In this document: piece by piece, positions 28,005 to 38,321 of the stretch
Layout: every line of letters begins with the position of its first letter
Numbering within the stretch: the stretch's first letter is position 1
Source of the DNA: Candidatus Muproteobacteria bacterium
GTDB taxonomy: Bacteria; Pseudomonadota; Gammaproteobacteria; Acidiferrobacterales; SPGG2
Length of the DNA: 46,791 nucleotides
Assembly: GCA_003251795.1 (NCBI GenBank)
Contig: QKEI01000206.1
Coordinates: 1-46,791, forward strand
Reading direction: 5' to 3'
Made by a program: the position numbers and the translations under genes
Notes under the pieces: generated by a model
Database searches by the model: none
Told to the model about the DNA's origin: nothing
Seen by the model: only the letters and a program-made list of their open reading frames with translations

Positions 28005-29190
28005 CGAAGCCACGCTGCAGGTCGCGCTTGATGTCCTCGATGTCTTCGAGACCGACGGCGATACGCACAAGGCTTTCGGTAATACCCGCCAGTGCGCGTG
28101 CCTCGGGCGGCATGCGGTAGTGGGTAGTGCTGGCGGGGTGCGTGATCAGCGTCTTGGTATCGCCAAGATTGGCGGTTGTCGACACCATGTCCGTGGCGTC
28201 GATGAATCGCCAGGCCTCGTCACGCCCACCGTCCAATTCAAACGCCAACAGACCGCCCGCGGCCTTCTGCTGTCGTTTCGCCAACGCATGTTGCGGATGG
28301 GATTCCAGCCCTGGGTAACAGACACGTCTGACCCGCGGCTGGTTTTCCAGCCAGGTAGCCAGCAATTGCGCGTTTTCACAGTGTGCGCGCATGCGCAGGT
28401 CCAGTGTCTCAAGTCCCTTGAGGAACACCCATGCATTGAACGGGCTCATGCTCGGGCCGGCCGTGCGCATGAAAGCAAATACGTCAGTGCCCACCAGCGC
28501 GTTGCCGCCGATGACGGCACCGCCGACACAGCGTCCCTGACCATCGAGGTACTTGGTGGCTGAGTGCACAACGATGTCAGCGCCCAGCTTGAGCGGTTGC
28601 TGCAGGGCCGGCGTGCAAAAGCAATTGTCCACTACTAAAAGGGCGTTGTGACTGTGGGCGATCTCGCTAAGCGCGGCAATGTCCGCAATCTCGGTAACTG
28701 GATTAGACGGTGTCTCCAGAAACAACATGCGCGTATTCGGTCGCATGGCCTCCCGCCAAGCATCGGGGTCGGTTAACGGCACGAAACTCGTAGCGACAGC
28801 AAAGCGCGGCAATACCGTTTCCAACATGGTAATGGTTGCACCGAACAGGGCGCGAGAAGCGACGATGTGGTCGCCCGCTTTCAACAACGCCATACAGGTC
28901 GAGAGTATGGCCCCCATGCCCGAAGAAGTGCCGATACAACGTTCCCCTTCCTCCAGTGCCGCAAGACGCTCCTCGAAGATCCTGACGGTGGGATTAGTGT
29001 AGCGCGAGTAAACATTGCCCACTTCCTCGCCGGAAAAGCGCGCGGCAGCTTGCTGGGCGCTCTCGAATACGAAGCTCGAAGTGAGATAGATCGGCTCTGA
29101 CTGTTCACCCTCAGCACCACGCTCGTGCCCGGCGCGAATTGCACGCGTGCGAAAACCGAACTTACGCCAGTCTTTCTTCTCTTGCGTCAC
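27991..29190 (-). CDS. metZ: O-succinylhomoserine sulfhydrylase
   Basis: A 399-residue PLP enzyme of the Cys/Met metabolism family, making homocysteine directly from O-succinylhomoserine and sulfide. The PLP lysine is Lys213 in HSATKYLDGQGR. Other conserved segments are NVYSRYTNPTVR, the TSSGMGAI segment, and LETPSNP before the VDNCFCTP aspartate. MetZ is preferred over MetB because metZ directly after purF is a widespread order in beta- and gammaproteobacteria; substrate cannot be proved by sequence alone. It starts 24 bp after purF and overlaps the glycerate kinase start. Confidence 0.92.
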   Translation of the reverse strand: MTQEKKDWRKFGFRTRAIRAGHERGAEGEQSEPIYLTSSFVFESAQQAAARFSGEEVGNVYSRYTNPTVRIFEERLAALEEGERCIGTSSGMGAILSTCMALLKAGDHIVASRALFGATITMLETVLPRFAVATSFVPLTDPDAWREAMRPNTRMLFLETPSNPVTEIADIAALSEIAHSHNALLVVDNCFCTPALQQPLKLGADIVVHSATKYLDGQGRCVGGAVIGGNALVGTDVFAFMRTAGPSMSPFNAWVFLKGLETLDLRMRAHCENAQLLATWLENQPRVRRVCYPGLESHPQHALAKRQQKAAGGLLAFELDGGRDEAWRFIDATDMVSTTANLGDTKTLITHPASTTHYRMPPEARALAGITESLVRIAVGLEDIEDIKRDLQRGFDALR

Positions 29191-29214
29191 GTCAGCGCGA
29201 AAGGCAGTCGAGCA

Positions 29215-30735
29215 TTAGATAGTGTATGTGGTGGTTTCACCGGAGACCAAGCTATAGTCGGCAGCCTTTCTTTTCTTCTTGGCCCCGTCAGAGCGCAGGT
29301 GATCAATGCGTTGCAAGTAATCCTGGTTAACGTCCCCGGTCACGTAATCTCCGTCAAACACCGACGCCTCGAAACGCTTTATCTTCGGATTGCCCTCGCG
29401 CGCTGCCGCAATCAGATCGGATAAGTCCTGATATATCAATCGGTCCGCGCCGATGCATGCACCAATCTGCTCGAGATCTCGTCCGTTGGCAACGAGCTCA
29501 TGCGCCGATGGCATATCGATGCCATAAACATTCGGGTAGCGTATCGGCGGCGCGGCCGATGCGAAATATACTTTGCGTGCGCCCGCTTCACGGGCCATCT
29601 GGATAATCTGCTCCGACGTGGTTCCACGCACAATCGAGTCGTCTACCAACAAGACATTCTTGCCACGGAACTCGAGATCGATGGCATTGAGCTTTTGCCG
29701 TACTGAGCGCCGGCGTTCTGCCTGTCCGGGCATGATAAACGTGCGGCCGATGTAGCGATTCTTAATAAACCCTTCGCGGTATTTGAGGCCCAGCTCATAA
29801 GCCATTTGTAGCGCAACCTGGCGGCTGGTATCGGGAATCGGGATGACCACATCAATATCCGCATGTGGCCATTCGCGCTCGAGCTTATGCGCCAGACGTT
29901 CTCCCATGCGCAGCCTTGTCTTGTGAACTGCGATGCCGTCAAGCATGGAATCGGGTCTCGCCAGGTAAACGTACTCGAACAAGCAAGGCGCCTGCACTGT
30001 TCTGGCGGCGCAACTACGAGCGTACAGCTCGCCGTCGAGATCGATGAAAATGGCCTCTCCCGGGGCCACATCGCGCACCAGTTCATAACCTAACATATCG
30101 AGCGCTACACTCTCCGAAGCCACCATATGTTCAGGACCTCGCTTCGTCTCGCGCCGCCCGTAGACCAGAGGGCGTATGCCAAAGGGGTCGCGGAAAGCCA
30201 GTAAGCCGAAGCCAACGATCATTGCCACAACGGCATAAGCTCCGCGACAACGCCGATGTACGGCCGATACAGCGCGGAATACGTCCTCTGGTGCAAGTTG
30301 CAACCCGCCGACGGCTTCGAGCTCGTGTGCCAGTACGTTCAACAGGATCTCTGAATCGGATTCCGTATTGATATGGCGCAAATCTTCGCGAAATACTTCT
30401 TCTTTCAGCTTCTCCGCATTCGTCAGGTTTCCATTGTGCGCCAGCGCGAGCCCATAGGGCGAGTTTACGTAGAACGGCTGCGCCTCGGCCGGTGACTCGC
30501 AACCTGCCGTCGGATAGCGCACATGGCCGATTCCTATGTTGCCTTTCAATCCAATCATGTGCCGTTCGTGGAAAACATCGCGCACAAGACCGTTGTCTTT
30601 GCGCAGATGTACGTGGCGTCCGTCACTCGTGACGATGCCTGCGGCATCCTGTCCGCGATGCTGTAGCACCGTGAGACCGTCGTAGATCGATTGATTTACA
30701 GCGTTCTTAGCGAGGATACCGATTATTCCACACAT
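29215..30735 (-). CDS. purF: Amidophosphoribosyltransferase
   Basis: 506 residues, one more than E. coli PurF. It makes phosphoribosylamine from PRPP and glutamine, the first step of purine synthesis. The mature N-terminus would be Cys2 ([11 protein letters not shown]), the glutaminase nucleophile, so I use this ATG rather than an upstream in-frame one. The glutamine-site motifs are [12 protein letters not shown] and HVRYPTAG. The PRPP-binding motif is [14 protein letters not shown]. No N-terminal propeptide or Fe-S cysteine pattern is evident, like the E. coli type. AGGAG lies 11 bases upstream. Follows cvpA, the classical cvpA-purF pair. Confidence 0.98.
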   Translation of the reverse strand: MCGIIGILAKNAVNQSIYDGLTVLQHRGQDAAGIVTSDGRHVHLRKDNGLVRDVFHERHMIGLKGNIGIGHVRYPTAGCESPAEAQPFYVNSPYGLALAHNGNLTNAEKLKEEVFREDLRHINTESDSEILLNVLAHELEAVGGLQLAPEDVFRAVSAVHRRCRGAYAVVAMIVGFGLLAFRDPFGIRPLVYGRRETKRGPEHMVASESVALDMLGYELVRDVAPGEAIFIDLDGELYARSCAARTVQAPCLFEYVYLARPDSMLDGIAVHKTRLRMGERLAHKLEREWPHADIDVVIPIPDTSRQVALQMAYELGLKYREGFIKNRYIGRTFIMPGQAERRRSVRQKLNAIDLEFRGKNVLLVDDSIVRGTTSEQIIQMAREAGARKVYFASAAPPIRYPNVYGIDMPSAHELVANGRDLEQIGACIGADRLIYQDLSDLIAAAREGNPKIKRFEASVFDGDYVTGDVNQDYLQRIDHLRSDGAKKKRKAADYSLVSGETTTYTI

Positions 30736-30768
30736 GCGGGGAAAATCTCCTGTCGGCAAAAACCTAGT

Positions 30769-31263
30769 CTAGCCATAGCGGATGTAGCGGGCAATATCCG
30801 CGGGCAGAAAGTCGCTGGCGAATGCCGCGAGCGATTCGAAGTAAGGCGCAAGCAAGGAATGGCCCCACCAACCACTGTGCGGTAACGAGGTCAAGCCTGC
30901 TAGCATGAATGCGAGAACGACAACAACGACACCGATGACACTACCGACCACTCCCCCAAGCAAACGGTTCGAAGCCTTCAACACCGGAATAGACTCAATC
31001 ATCTTATGCAGGGTAGAGCTGGCGAATATGCCGACGATGAACACGAACGCAAAAACCAACACAAATGCAATAAGCGTGCGCGTCAATGGATCGTCGATCG
31101 TATGCTTGAAGACCGAGGCAGTCGGCGCGGCGAGCAACCAAGCAATAGCGCCTGCCAGCATCCAGTTAACGAGAAAAAAGGTGGATCGCACTAGCCCGCG
31201 CAATGCCCCTACCGTCGCAAAAACCGCTACTGTCGCAAAAAGTCCCAAATCAAGGGCATTCAC
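30769..31263 (-). CDS. cvpA: CvpA-family membrane protein
   Basis: A 164-residue inner-membrane protein with four predicted helices: near residues 5-22, 28-45, 62-82 and 100-122. CvpA is known for colicin V production and has been linked to envelope stress and purine-related phenotypes; its molecular function is unknown. Start is MNALDLGLFATVAVF, standard for the family. It lies between dedD and purF, 33 bp before purF. Confidence 0.93.
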   Translation of the reverse strand: MNALDLGLFATVAVFATVGALRGLVRSTFFLVNWMLAGAIAWLLAAPTASVFKHTIDDPLTRTLIAFVLVFAFVFIVGIFASSTLHKMIESIPVLKASNRLLGGVVGSVIGVVVVVLAFMLAGLTSLPHSGWWGHSLLAPYFESLAAFASDFLPADIARYIRYG

Positions 31264-31338
31264 AATGCGCCGCGCCGTTTATTTAAGTTGGCGGTTGGCA
31301 AAGTGGTCGCTGCTACCAAAAGAAGAAGCAAGTGCTGC

Positions 31339-31997
31339 TTATGGGTAGGCAAGTACCACGCCTTCCAAGCCAACTTCCTTCTCTATCTTTGCGCGCGCCT
31401 CCATGGCGACATGCTTTTGCCGAAATGGACCAACGCGTACTCGCACGACCTTGCGTCCCTTAAGCTCGATATTCTGCAGATTTACCAGAAAAGAAAGCCG
31501 TCTTTCTGTAAGCGGTCACGTAGACGCTTGGCGTTCTCGTCACTGGAGAAGGTAGCAACCTGTAGGATCCAACCTTCTGTTTTGCTAAGCGCGTCCGGCT
31601 TAATCGCGTCTTGTGACGCTACCTGTTCACGCCGTGGTGTGTTAACAGCCTTGCTTGGTGCTTTCTGCTCGAGCGTCTTCGGGTGGGCGATGGCAGACGT
31701 TGGCGGTGCTGGCTCGACTGCGGGCTCTTGAGATGCGGTGGTCTCAGCTTGGCTCGCGCTAGCATCGGCGGTTGTGGGCCCTGACGTGGACTCCGACGAA
31801 GCGGCGGGCATGCGAAACACCTTGGTCTCAGGCTGTGGTATCTCGCCCAGCTTGCTCACGGCAACTCCAGGACGCGGAGGCGCGTTACTATCGCTGAGGA
31901 TCATCGGCAGAAAGATTACCGCCAGTGAAACTACAATGATTGCCCCTAGGATACGATGCTTCGGGCTGTAGCTGCCTTCGTCGCGCGCACTTGCCAT
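31339..31997 (-). pseudogene. dedD: DedD-like SPOR-domain cell-division protein, frameshifted
   Basis: The N-terminus has a cytoplasmic stub and one transmembrane helix (RILGAIIVVSLAVIFLPMIL). A Pro/Ala/Thr/Ser-rich linker follows, and then the first half of a SPOR domain (GWILQVATFSSDENAKRLRD). The frame stops at 31482 after KDGFLFW. The second half of the SPOR domain continues in another frame: LVNLQNIELKGRKVVRVRV followed by GPFRQKHVAMEARAKI, ending at TAA 31339-31341. Adding one T to the TTTCTTTTC run (about 31488-31496) restores a 219-residue DedD. The SPOR domain binds denuded septal peptidoglycan. Either a sequencing or assembly indel, or a real loss; no classical slippery site fits. 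It lies between folC and cvpA, the normal dedD position. Confidence 0.85.
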
Positions 31998-32008
31998 CTA
32001 CGAGCCTC

Positions 32009-33271
32009 TCAATGGTCGTCGCTAAGTATATCACTGACAGTATAAAAAGACCCAAAAACGACAACCCGATCGCGTTCGTCCGCATCGTTGCAGGCGGCGC
32101 GGTAAGCGCTGCGCGGGTCTGGATAAAGGGAAGCGGAGGCGCCGATGCCCACGGCTTCAAGCACCGCCAGCAGCTCTTGCGCGGTCGCGCCTCGCTCGGT
32201 CGCCAACGTCGCCAGGTACCAGCGATCAACGACCGGCGCCATCGCCGCGATCACTCGCGCGATCGGTTTGTCCCTGAGCATTCCCAGCACGGCCCCGGTC
32301 TTGCCCAGCACTGCCTGGGCCTTCAATGTTTCAGCAAGCGCGGCTGTCGCCTCTGCGTTATGCGCCACATCAAGCACGCGCAAAGGTAATCCAGGTAGCG
32401 TCTGGAAACGACCGGGGATGATAGCCGTGAGCAAGCCGCCACGTACTTGTGTCTGAGTCACTGGCAGATGTTCGCCCAACGTTTCCAAGGCCATCAATGC
32501 CGCCGCGGCATTCTGCACCTGGTACTCACCGCGCATTGTCGGATACGGCAGCCCTGCCCGAACCTGCTGACGGGAACGCCAGCGCCAACTTGCAGGCTCG
32601 CGCTCGATGTGAAAGTCGTGACCGATTTGTAGAAACCGCGCGCCGATCGCATCGGCCACCTGACGTACACTTGCCGGTGGATCGGGATCGGCACAAATGG
32701 CCGGGCGCTCGCGGCGAAAGATACCAGCCTTCTCGCGCCCGATCTGTTCGCGTCCCTGCCCGAGCCAATGCGTATGATCAGTACCGACCGAAGTGACGAT
32801 AGCCGCGTCGGCATCAATCACATTGACGGCATCGAGGCGACCACCGAGCCCTACTTCGAGGATAGCTACATCGATATGTTGCTCGACGAACAACTGTATC
32901 GCTGCCAGTGTGCCAAACTCGAAGTAGGTCAAAGGCGTGTCCAATCGTATCTGCTCGATACGCGCGAATGCTGCACAAAGCTGTGCGTCGCTGACCGGGT
33001 CCGCACCGATGCACACGCGCTCGTTGTAGCGCAACATATGTGGTGAGGTGTAAGCGCCGACCTTGTAACCCGCTGTATGTAGGATCGCTTGCAGCATCGC
33101 CACTGTGGACCCTTTGCCGTTTGTGCCCGCTACGGAGATTGTGCGAAACGGCGGCTGCATCAGCCCCAGACGCTCGGCGACAATGCTTACGCGATCGAGA
33201 CCCAGCTCCATCTTGCGCGGATGAAGCCCCTCAATCCACGCGAGCCAGTCAGCTAGAGTTCTTGCGCTCAG
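32009..33271 (-). CDS. folC: Bifunctional dihydrofolate/folylpolyglutamate synthase
   Basis: 420 residues if it starts at the CTG overlapping the accD TGA (CTGA). The first ATG is 20 codons further on (33211) and would remove a conserved helix. The residues between, [15 protein letters not shown], align with LASWLSYLENLHSK of E. coli FolC, and no ATG, GTG or TTG is in frame there. The P-loop is [11 protein letters not shown]. The Mur-ligase-type features [23 protein letters not shown] and the DVAHN motif are intact. It adds glutamate to dihydropteroate and to folates. Gene order accD-folC-dedD is typical. The CTG start is inference from the protein and from overlap, with no ribosome site seen. 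Confidence 0.9.
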   Translation of the reverse strand: MSARTLADWLAWIEGLHPRKMELGLDRVSIVAERLGLMQPPFRTISVAGTNGKGSTVAMLQAILHTAGYKVGAYTSPHMLRYNERVCIGADPVSDAQLCAAFARIEQIRLDTPLTYFEFGTLAAIQLFVEQHIDVAILEVGLGGRLDAVNVIDADAAIVTSVGTDHTHWLGQGREQIGREKAGIFRRERPAICADPDPPASVRQVADAIGARFLQIGHDFHIEREPASWRWRSRQQVRAGLPYPTMRGEYQVQNAAAALMALETLGEHLPVTQTQVRGGLLTAIIPGRFQTLPGLPLRVLDVAHNAEATAALAETLKAQAVLGKTGAVLGMLRDKPIARVIAAMAPVVDRWYLATLATERGATAQELLAVLEAVGIGASASLYPDPRSAYRAACNDADERDRVVVFGSFYTVSDILSDDH

Positions 33272-34182
33272 TTGCTTAATGGGGGGATTACAGCGGTTCC
33301 TGATAACTGGGCCTGCACCGTGACAGGGGCCGTCCGCTTGTTGGTGAGCATAGTCAACAACGAGGCAATTTGCTCGCGCATATCACGCCGATCAATGATC
33401 ATGTCGATGGCACCATGCTTGAGCAGGAATTCCGCTCGTTGGAATCCCTCCGGCAACGTTTCACGCACGGTCTGCTCGATCACTCGCGGACCGGCAAATC
33501 CTATCAGTGCTTTGGGTTCCGCTACAATCACGTCTCCCAGCATAGCGAAACTTGCGGATACGCCACCCATAGTGGGATCGGTGAGCACGGAAATAAACGG
33601 CACCCCGCGATCGCTGAGCCGAGTAAGTGCGGCACTGGTCTTAGCCATCTGCATCAAAGAAAATAACGCCTCTTGCATGCGCGCACCCCCGCTGGCAGTG
33701 AAACACACCAACGGAATGTCCTGCTCGATGCAGGCATTGACACCGCGCACAAAACGCTCGCCTACCACCGAGCCCATGGAGCCACCCATGAACTGAAATT
33801 CGAAAGCGCCGGCCACGATCGGAATGCCTTTGAGTTGGCCTTGCATGACGACCAGCGCGTCCTGTTCGCCATTGCTCTTTTGCGCCTCGGACAAACGCTC
33901 CCGATAACGCCTGCTGTCCTTGAACTTGAGCACATCGACCGGCCAGAGATTGGCGCCGATCTCGCGGCGTGGTTCGGCATCGAGAAATATATCGAGGCGC
34001 CGGCGCGCACTGACGCGCATATGGTGATCACACTTGGGGCAAACATCGAGGTTGCTTTGGATCTCGGCACTATAAAGCACTGCGCCGCACGCCGGACATT
34101 TTTTCCACAGGCCTTCGGGGATACTCTTTTTCGCTGCGCGACTCTTGATCTTGGGAGGCAAAAGTTTATCAAACCAGCTCAT
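33268..34182 (-). CDS. accD: Acetyl-CoA carboxylase carboxyltransferase beta subunit
   Basis: A 304-residue subunit that, with AccA, transfers the carboxyl group from biotin to acetyl-CoA in fatty-acid synthesis. An N-terminal four-cysteine zinc ribbon is visible: CPAC near residues 29-32 and CPKC near 48-51. The carboxyltransferase core has the crotonase-like motifs ([37 protein letters not shown], and the [19 protein letters not shown] segment). The ATG overlaps the trpA stop (ATGA). Its own stop overlaps the presumed CTG start of folC. Confidence 0.97.
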   Translation of the reverse strand: MSWFDKLLPPKIKSRAAKKSIPEGLWKKCPACGAVLYSAEIQSNLDVCPKCDHHMRVSARRRLDIFLDAEPRREIGANLWPVDVLKFKDSRRYRERLSEAQKSNGEQDALVVMQGQLKGIPIVAGAFEFQFMGGSMGSVVGERFVRGVNACIEQDIPLVCFTASGGARMQEALFSLMQMAKTSAALTRLSDRGVPFISVLTDPTMGGVSASFAMLGDVIVAEPKALIGFAGPRVIEQTVRETLPEGFQRAEFLLKHGAIDMIIDRRDMREQIASLLTMLTNKRTAPVTVQAQLSGTAVIPPLSN

Positions 34183-34997
34183 GCGGCTGCTCCTGCCTGG
34201 TCCATGGCACTGCGCAGGCTCGCAACGAATTGGGGTATGTCCTCAAGGATACGCTCCCGTTGTCCGACGAGATCGGCGATACGGCTAACCAATGCACTGC
34301 CTACTACCACAGCGTCGGCTACGGCAGCCACCGCTGCCGCAGTTTGCGGATTGTTGATCCCGAAACCGACACCGACGGGTAACCCCGTGTGTGCGCGAAT
34401 CGCTTTTAGCTTCTGGCCCACAGCAGCCACATCGAGATTGCTCGCACCGGTGACTCCGCGTAGCGATACGTAGTAAACGAAACCGCTGGCGGCTTGGCTG
34501 ATAAGTCTGATGCGCTCCTCCGTGCTTGTTGGCGCTAGCAAAAAGATCGGGTCAAGACCATTGTCGCGCAGCACGCTGGAGAATTCTTCGGCCTCCTCCG
34601 GCGGCGCATCGACGGTTATAACACCGTCGACGCCGACGCCCGCCGCGGCTTCGGCAAATGCGCGGTAACCCATGACTTCGAAAGGGTTCAAGTAGCCCAT
34701 AAGCACAATCGGTGTGTTGTTATCCTGTGCACGGAACTCCTTTACCATTTTTAGCACATCGCGCAGGGCCATGTGGTTTTTCAATGCTCGCTCGCTGGCA
34801 CGCTGGATTACCGGCCCATCGGCCATGGGGTCTGAGAAAGGCACGCCGAGCTCGAGCACGTCCGCCCCCGAACGTACCAAGCGATGTAACAAGGGCACGG
34901 TGGTATCGCGGTCGGGATCACCAGCCGTGACAAAGGTCACCAGCGCTTTGCGCCGGCGTTTTTTAAGCTGGGCGAACACTTGCGCGATTCTTGACAC
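34179..34997 (-). CDS. trpA: Tryptophan synthase alpha subunit
   Basis: A 272-residue TIM-barrel enzyme cleaving indole-3-glycerol phosphate to indole and glyceraldehyde 3-phosphate. The catalytic Glu is in [19 protein letters not shown], and the Asp of this loop also follows. The phosphate site [14 protein letters not shown] and the C-terminal [10 protein letters not shown] segment are present. It starts nine bases after trpB and overlaps accD by ATGA. Indole passes through a tunnel to TrpB in the complex. Confidence 0.97.
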   Translation of the reverse strand: MSRIAQVFAQLKKRRRKALVTFVTAGDPDRDTTVPLLHRLVRSGADVLELGVPFSDPMADGPVIQRASERALKNHMALRDVLKMVKEFRAQDNNTPIVLMGYLNPFEVMGYRAFAEAAAGVGVDGVITVDAPPEEAEEFSSVLRDNGLDPIFLLAPTSTEERIRLISQAASGFVYYVSLRGVTGASNLDVAAVGQKLKAIRAHTGLPVGVGFGINNPQTAAAVAAVADAVVVGSALVSRIADLVGQRERILEDIPQFVASLRSAMDQAGAAA

Positions 34998-35006
34998 GGT
35001 TCGGCC

Positions 35007-36251
35007 CTACAACTTCAGGCCCTGACGCGTGGCCACCGTCTGGATGTCCTTGTCGCCACGTCCCGACAGGTTGACCACAATAATGCGGTCGCGGCCGAGC
35101 TGCCGCGCCAGGGTACCAGCATAGGCTAATGCGTGGCTCGATTCGAGCGCCGGCATGATGCCTTCCGTAAGGGTGAGTTCATGAAATGCCGCCAGCGCCA
35201 GCTCGTCGCTGATCGCCACATAATGTGCCCGTCCGGAATCCTTGAGCCAGGCATGCTCAGGTCCGACCCCCGGGTAGTCGAGCCCGGCGGAGACCGAGTG
35301 CGTTTCGATAATTTGGCCGTCATCGGTCTCGAGCAGGTAGCTGCGGTTGCCGTGCAATACACCGGGTTTCCCGGCACACAAAGTAGCGGCATGGCGACCG
35401 GTCTCGAGACCATCGCCGGCCGCTTCGACGCCATAGAGCGCCACCGCGGGTTCGTCGATAAACGGATAGAACAAGCCGATGGCGTTGGAACCGCCGCCGA
35501 CACAGGCCACCAGTGCATCCGGCAAACGACTCTCTTGTGCCAGTATTTGCTCGCGTGTTTCGCGGCCGATGATCGTTTGGAAGTCGCGCACCATCACCGG
35601 ATAGGGATGCGGACCCGCAACGCTGCCAATTATGTAAAAGGTATCGTCGACGTTCGTAACCCAGTCACGCATCGCTTCATTCAGCGCGTCTTTGAGCGTC
35701 TTCGATCCGGATTCGACTGGCACGACCTCAGCGCCGAGCAGCTTCATGCGGTAAACGTTTATCGCCTGCCGCTTGATGTCTTCGGAACCCATATAGACAA
35801 CGCATTTCATGCCGAAGCGCGCGGCCACGGTCGCACTTGCCACCCCGTGTTGGCCAGCGCCGGTTTCAGCGATGACGCGCGTCTTACCCATACGCCGTGC
35901 GAGCAGAGCCTGGCCGATAGTGTTGTTGATCTTATGTGCGCCGGTGTGATTGAGATCCTCTCGTTTAAGGTAGATCTTAGCGCCGCCTATGCGCTCGGTC
36001 AGGCGGCGCGCGAAATACAGTGGTGAAGGCCTTCCAACATAATGCTTGAGATCATCCGCGAACTCCTGCAGGAACTGTGGGTCAGCGCGATAATGCTCGT
36101 AGGCCTGACGTAGCTCGATCAGTGGCTGCATCAGCGTCTCGGCGACAAAGATGCCGCCGTATCGGCCGAAATGCCCCCTTTCATCAGGTAGGCTGTAGGC
36201 GCCAGTGACCGCCGCCGGCCTTGCCGATTCTTGTCTGGTTGATGCAGTCAT
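35007..36251 (-). CDS. trpB: Tryptophan synthase beta subunit
   Basis: 414 residues from the ATG that overlaps the trpF TGA (ATGA); a GTG two codons upstream is less likely. It is a PLP enzyme joining indole and serine. The PLP lysine is in [19 protein letters not shown]. The [12 protein letters not shown] and [12 protein letters not shown] phosphate loop are present. Its N-terminal 20 residues form a short extension before [13 protein letters not shown]. Order trpF-trpB-trpA, without the upper trp genes, is common in proteobacteria. Confidence 0.98.
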   Translation of the reverse strand: MTASTRQESARPAAVTGAYSLPDERGHFGRYGGIFVAETLMQPLIELRQAYEHYRADPQFLQEFADDLKHYVGRPSPLYFARRLTERIGGAKIYLKREDLNHTGAHKINNTIGQALLARRMGKTRVIAETGAGQHGVASATVAARFGMKCVVYMGSEDIKRQAINVYRMKLLGAEVVPVESGSKTLKDALNEAMRDWVTNVDDTFYIIGSVAGPHPYPVMVRDFQTIIGRETREQILAQESRLPDALVACVGGGSNAIGLFYPFIDEPAVALYGVEAAGDGLETGRHAATLCAGKPGVLHGNRSYLLETDDGQIIETHSVSAGLDYPGVGPEHAWLKDSGRAHYVAISDELALAAFHELTLTEGIMPALESSHALAYAGTLARQLGRDRIIVVNLSGRGDKDIQTVATRQGLKL

Positions 36252-36868
36252 TGGCACGCTCTCACACTTTCTATGAAGGCCGCCATCTTATCGATGTCCT
36301 TGACGCCCTTGGTTTTCTCTACCCCACTGCTGACGTCCACAGCGAATGGACGCACCAGCGATATCGCTTGCCGCACGTTCTGTGCAGTCAGGCCGCCCGC
36401 GAGGATAACAGGTTTCTGCAGGTTTCGTGGTATGCGACGCCAATCAAACGTTTCACCCGAGCCACCCGGTGTGCCGGGGACATAGCTATCTAATAAGAAA
36501 CCTGCCGCATCGGCGTAGGCTTCTTGCTGTGCGTGAAGATCTACACCCGCGACCATGCGTACTGCCTTGATATAAGGCCGGCCAAAAGCCGCATAAGTCG
36601 CCGCTGGCTCGTTGCCGTGGAACTGCAACACCTGAATCCCGCACGATTCTATCGCCGCACGTATCTGTGGTTCCAGCACATCCACGAACAACCCGACCGC
36701 CGTGACAAACGGCGGCAGCACACGAGTGATTTCTTGCGCGCGTTCCAGCGTTACGCAACGCGGGCTTGCCTCATAGAACACCAGGCCTATGGCATCCGCA
36801 CCCAAGCGTACGGCGGTCAAGGCGTCCTCGACACGGGTGATGCCACAGAACTTGACGCGCGTTCTCAT
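36248..36868 (-). CDS. trpF: Phosphoribosylanthranilate isomerase
   Basis: A 206-residue TIM-barrel isomerase of tryptophan synthesis. The catalytic Cys is in [13 protein letters not shown] near the N-terminus. The catalytic Asp is in [19 protein letters not shown]. The phosphate-binding GG is in [14 protein letters not shown], with DVSSGVE near the C-terminus. First gene of the trpF-trpB-trpA-accD run. It starts 67 bp after truA, a gap in which I see no promoter with good spacing. Confidence 0.96.
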   Translation of the reverse strand: MRTRVKFCGITRVEDALTAVRLGADAIGLVFYEASPRCVTLERAQEITRVLPPFVTAVGLFVDVLEPQIRAAIESCGIQVLQFHGNEPAATYAAFGRPYIKAVRMVAGVDLHAQQEAYADAAGFLLDSYVPGTPGGSGETFDWRRIPRNLQKPVILAGGLTAQNVRQAISLVRPFAVDVSSGVEKTKGVKDIDKMAAFIESVRACQ

Positions 36869-36935
36869 GACCTTCGTGATTCCTCGCTCGCGTTCTAGAC
36901 CTTGAATTCACGGCAGACTGCCAACTCCATGATAT

Positions 36936-37724
36936 TCAGCACGTTAGCAAAAAGCCTGGCGTCCCCGAAAGCTGCGGCAGACGGTAGTGCAATGGGTATT
37001 GTACATGCATCAAGTAGAGTCCGTCGGCAGGGGCGGTGACACCACCGGCGCTACGATCGCGCGCCAGCAGTACTTCACGGCCCCAAACGGGGGATTGCTC
37101 ACCAGCGCCGATGCTTGATAACACGCCGGCGATATTGCGTACCATATGGTGCAAGAAGCCGTTTGCCTCCGCCTCGATGACCACAAACTCCGCTTCGCGC
37201 CCGACATCGAGACGCCGCAACTCCCGCACGGGGTCCCTAGCCTGGCACTGTGCGGCACGGAACGAACTGAAGTCATGCGTGCCCACAAGGTACCGTGCAG
37301 CTTGCTGCATCGCTGCGACGTCTAATGGACGGTAATCCCAACTCACACGTCGCGCTAAGAAGGTGGGGCGTACGGGGCGATTGAGGATTACGTAACGATA
37401 ACACCGGCCGGTGGCGGTGAAACGCGCATGGAACGAGGGTCCCACCTCGCCTACCCAAAGCATGGCGACATCCGCGGGCAGGTTGCTGTTGGCCCCGCGC
37501 AGCCATTCATAGTCGCTACGCCGCGACTTAGTGTCGAAATGAATTACCTGCCCACAGGCATGCACGCCGGTGTCTGTACGCCCGGCAACGGTGACACGCA
37601 CTGTGTGGTCGGCCACCTTCGACAGCGCCGCCTCCACGGCGCCTTGCACCGTACGATCGCCGTTCTGTAGCTGCCACCCGCAGAAGTTAGCACCATCGTA
37701 TTCGAGAATTGCCGCAATACGCAT
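36936..37724 (-). CDS. truA: tRNA pseudouridine(38-40) synthase TruA
   Basis: A 262-residue enzyme that forms pseudouridine at positions 38-40 in the anticodon arm. The catalytic Asp51 is in VAGRTDTGVHACGQVIHF. The C-terminal RNA-binding motif FLHHMVRNIAGVL and the start RIAAILEYDGANFCGWQ are intact. It sits before trpF, the usual truA-trpF arrangement. The last 20 residues (LPQLSGTPGFLLTC) go beyond the conserved domain. Confidence 0.97.
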   Translation of the reverse strand: MRIAAILEYDGANFCGWQLQNGDRTVQGAVEAALSKVADHTVRVTVAGRTDTGVHACGQVIHFDTKSRRSDYEWLRGANSNLPADVAMLWVGEVGPSFHARFTATGRCYRYVILNRPVRPTFLARRVSWDYRPLDVAAMQQAARYLVGTHDFSSFRAAQCQARDPVRELRRLDVGREAEFVVIEAEANGFLHHMVRNIAGVLSSIGAGEQSPVWGREVLLARDRSAGGVTAPADGLYLMHVQYPLHYRLPQLSGTPGFLLTC

Positions 37725-37777
37725 GAGGCTATTCTAACCGCACCGGCCTAATTGCCTTGTTAGGAAGCCGGAACCGT

Positions 37778-38167
37778 TCAATGACCACCTGTGGTGGCGA
37801 TCTTGTAGGTCCCTCGCGCAATCACCCGTTTGGTTTCTGCGTCCGTGATCCACACACGAGCAACAGCATATTCTGTGGTGCCGCCAATTTCATAGGCATG
37901 TTGCGACTGGGCGTCAAAACGTAATTCGACCTCGCCAAGAAGGATGGTGAGACCCGAGGATGAAACAAATAGCTTCAAATAATGCGGTCCGGGCGCAAGC
38001 CTGATGACGCCGTCGACCGCGTCGAGTTCCCTGCCATCGATCGCGGAAATCGACACTCGTCGATAACCTTCCTTGACGGAGATTGATTTAATGACAGCCA
38101 ACTGCGCGGGCGGCAGCTGCGGTTCCACGTACTGGGAGGACGTGGAGGCGCAGCTGATAGTTACCAT
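37778..38167 (-). CDS. Putative lipoprotein of unknown function; signal peptide possibly frameshifted
   Basis: From the ATG (MVTISCAS) the product has 129 residues. The mature part is beta-rich, with QLPPAQLAVIKSISVKEGYR, a motif SAIDGRELD, and LAPGPHYLKLF. I recognise the architecture of small proteobacterial lipoproteins but not a named family. As drawn, it has too short a signal region. In another frame, starting at an ATG at 38216, MTRSMRAYHLKLLAA runs up to it; removing one base in CTCGCT (about 38168-38176) joins the two into a normal lipoprotein signal peptide ending at the Cys in TISC. That ATG overlaps the stop of a tiny upstream ORF (ATGA). Frameshift or assembly error is likely, but an alternative short form is possible. 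Confidence 0.6.
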   Translation of the reverse strand: MVTISCASTSSQYVEPQLPPAQLAVIKSISVKEGYRRVSISAIDGRELDAVDGVIRLAPGPHYLKLFVSSSGLTILLGEVELRFDAQSQHAYEIGGTTEYAVARVWITDAETKRVIARGTYKIATTGGH

Positions 38168-38212
38168 AGCGAGCAGCCAATAACTTTAGGTGGTAGGCAC
38201 GCATCGATCTCG

Positions 38213-38305
38213 TCATGCATCGATTAGGCGGAAGCCAATCTTACGAAGAGCGGTCACGACGCGTTCAATCTGCACACCCCGGCCAGTCTTGTGCAAGCCA
38301 GCCAT
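38213..38305 (-). CDS. Possible 30-residue small ORF after parC
   Basis: The ORF encodes MAGLHKTGRGVQIERVVTAL followed by RKIGFRLIDA. It starts 16 bases after the parC stop region and its TGA overlaps the ATG of the frame carrying the lipoprotein signal peptide (ATGA). The overlap suggests translational coupling. No ribosome site is convincing, and no homologous family is recognised. A chance ORF or a remnant of a longer gene is possible. Confidence 0.25.
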   Translation of the reverse strand: MAGLHKTGRGVQIERVVTALRKIGFRLIDA

Positions 38306-38321
38306 GCGCCGCGCTTAGACT

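Noticed and set aside
31485..31500. Programmed -1 frameshift in dedD
   Set aside because: The local codons GGC TTT CTT TTC do not form an X-XXY-YYZ slippery heptamer and no downstream stem was seen; a one-base indel is simpler.
35133..36026. 297-codon open frame opposite trpB
   Set aside because: Antisense to trpB with full TrpB motifs on the other strand; no independent support.
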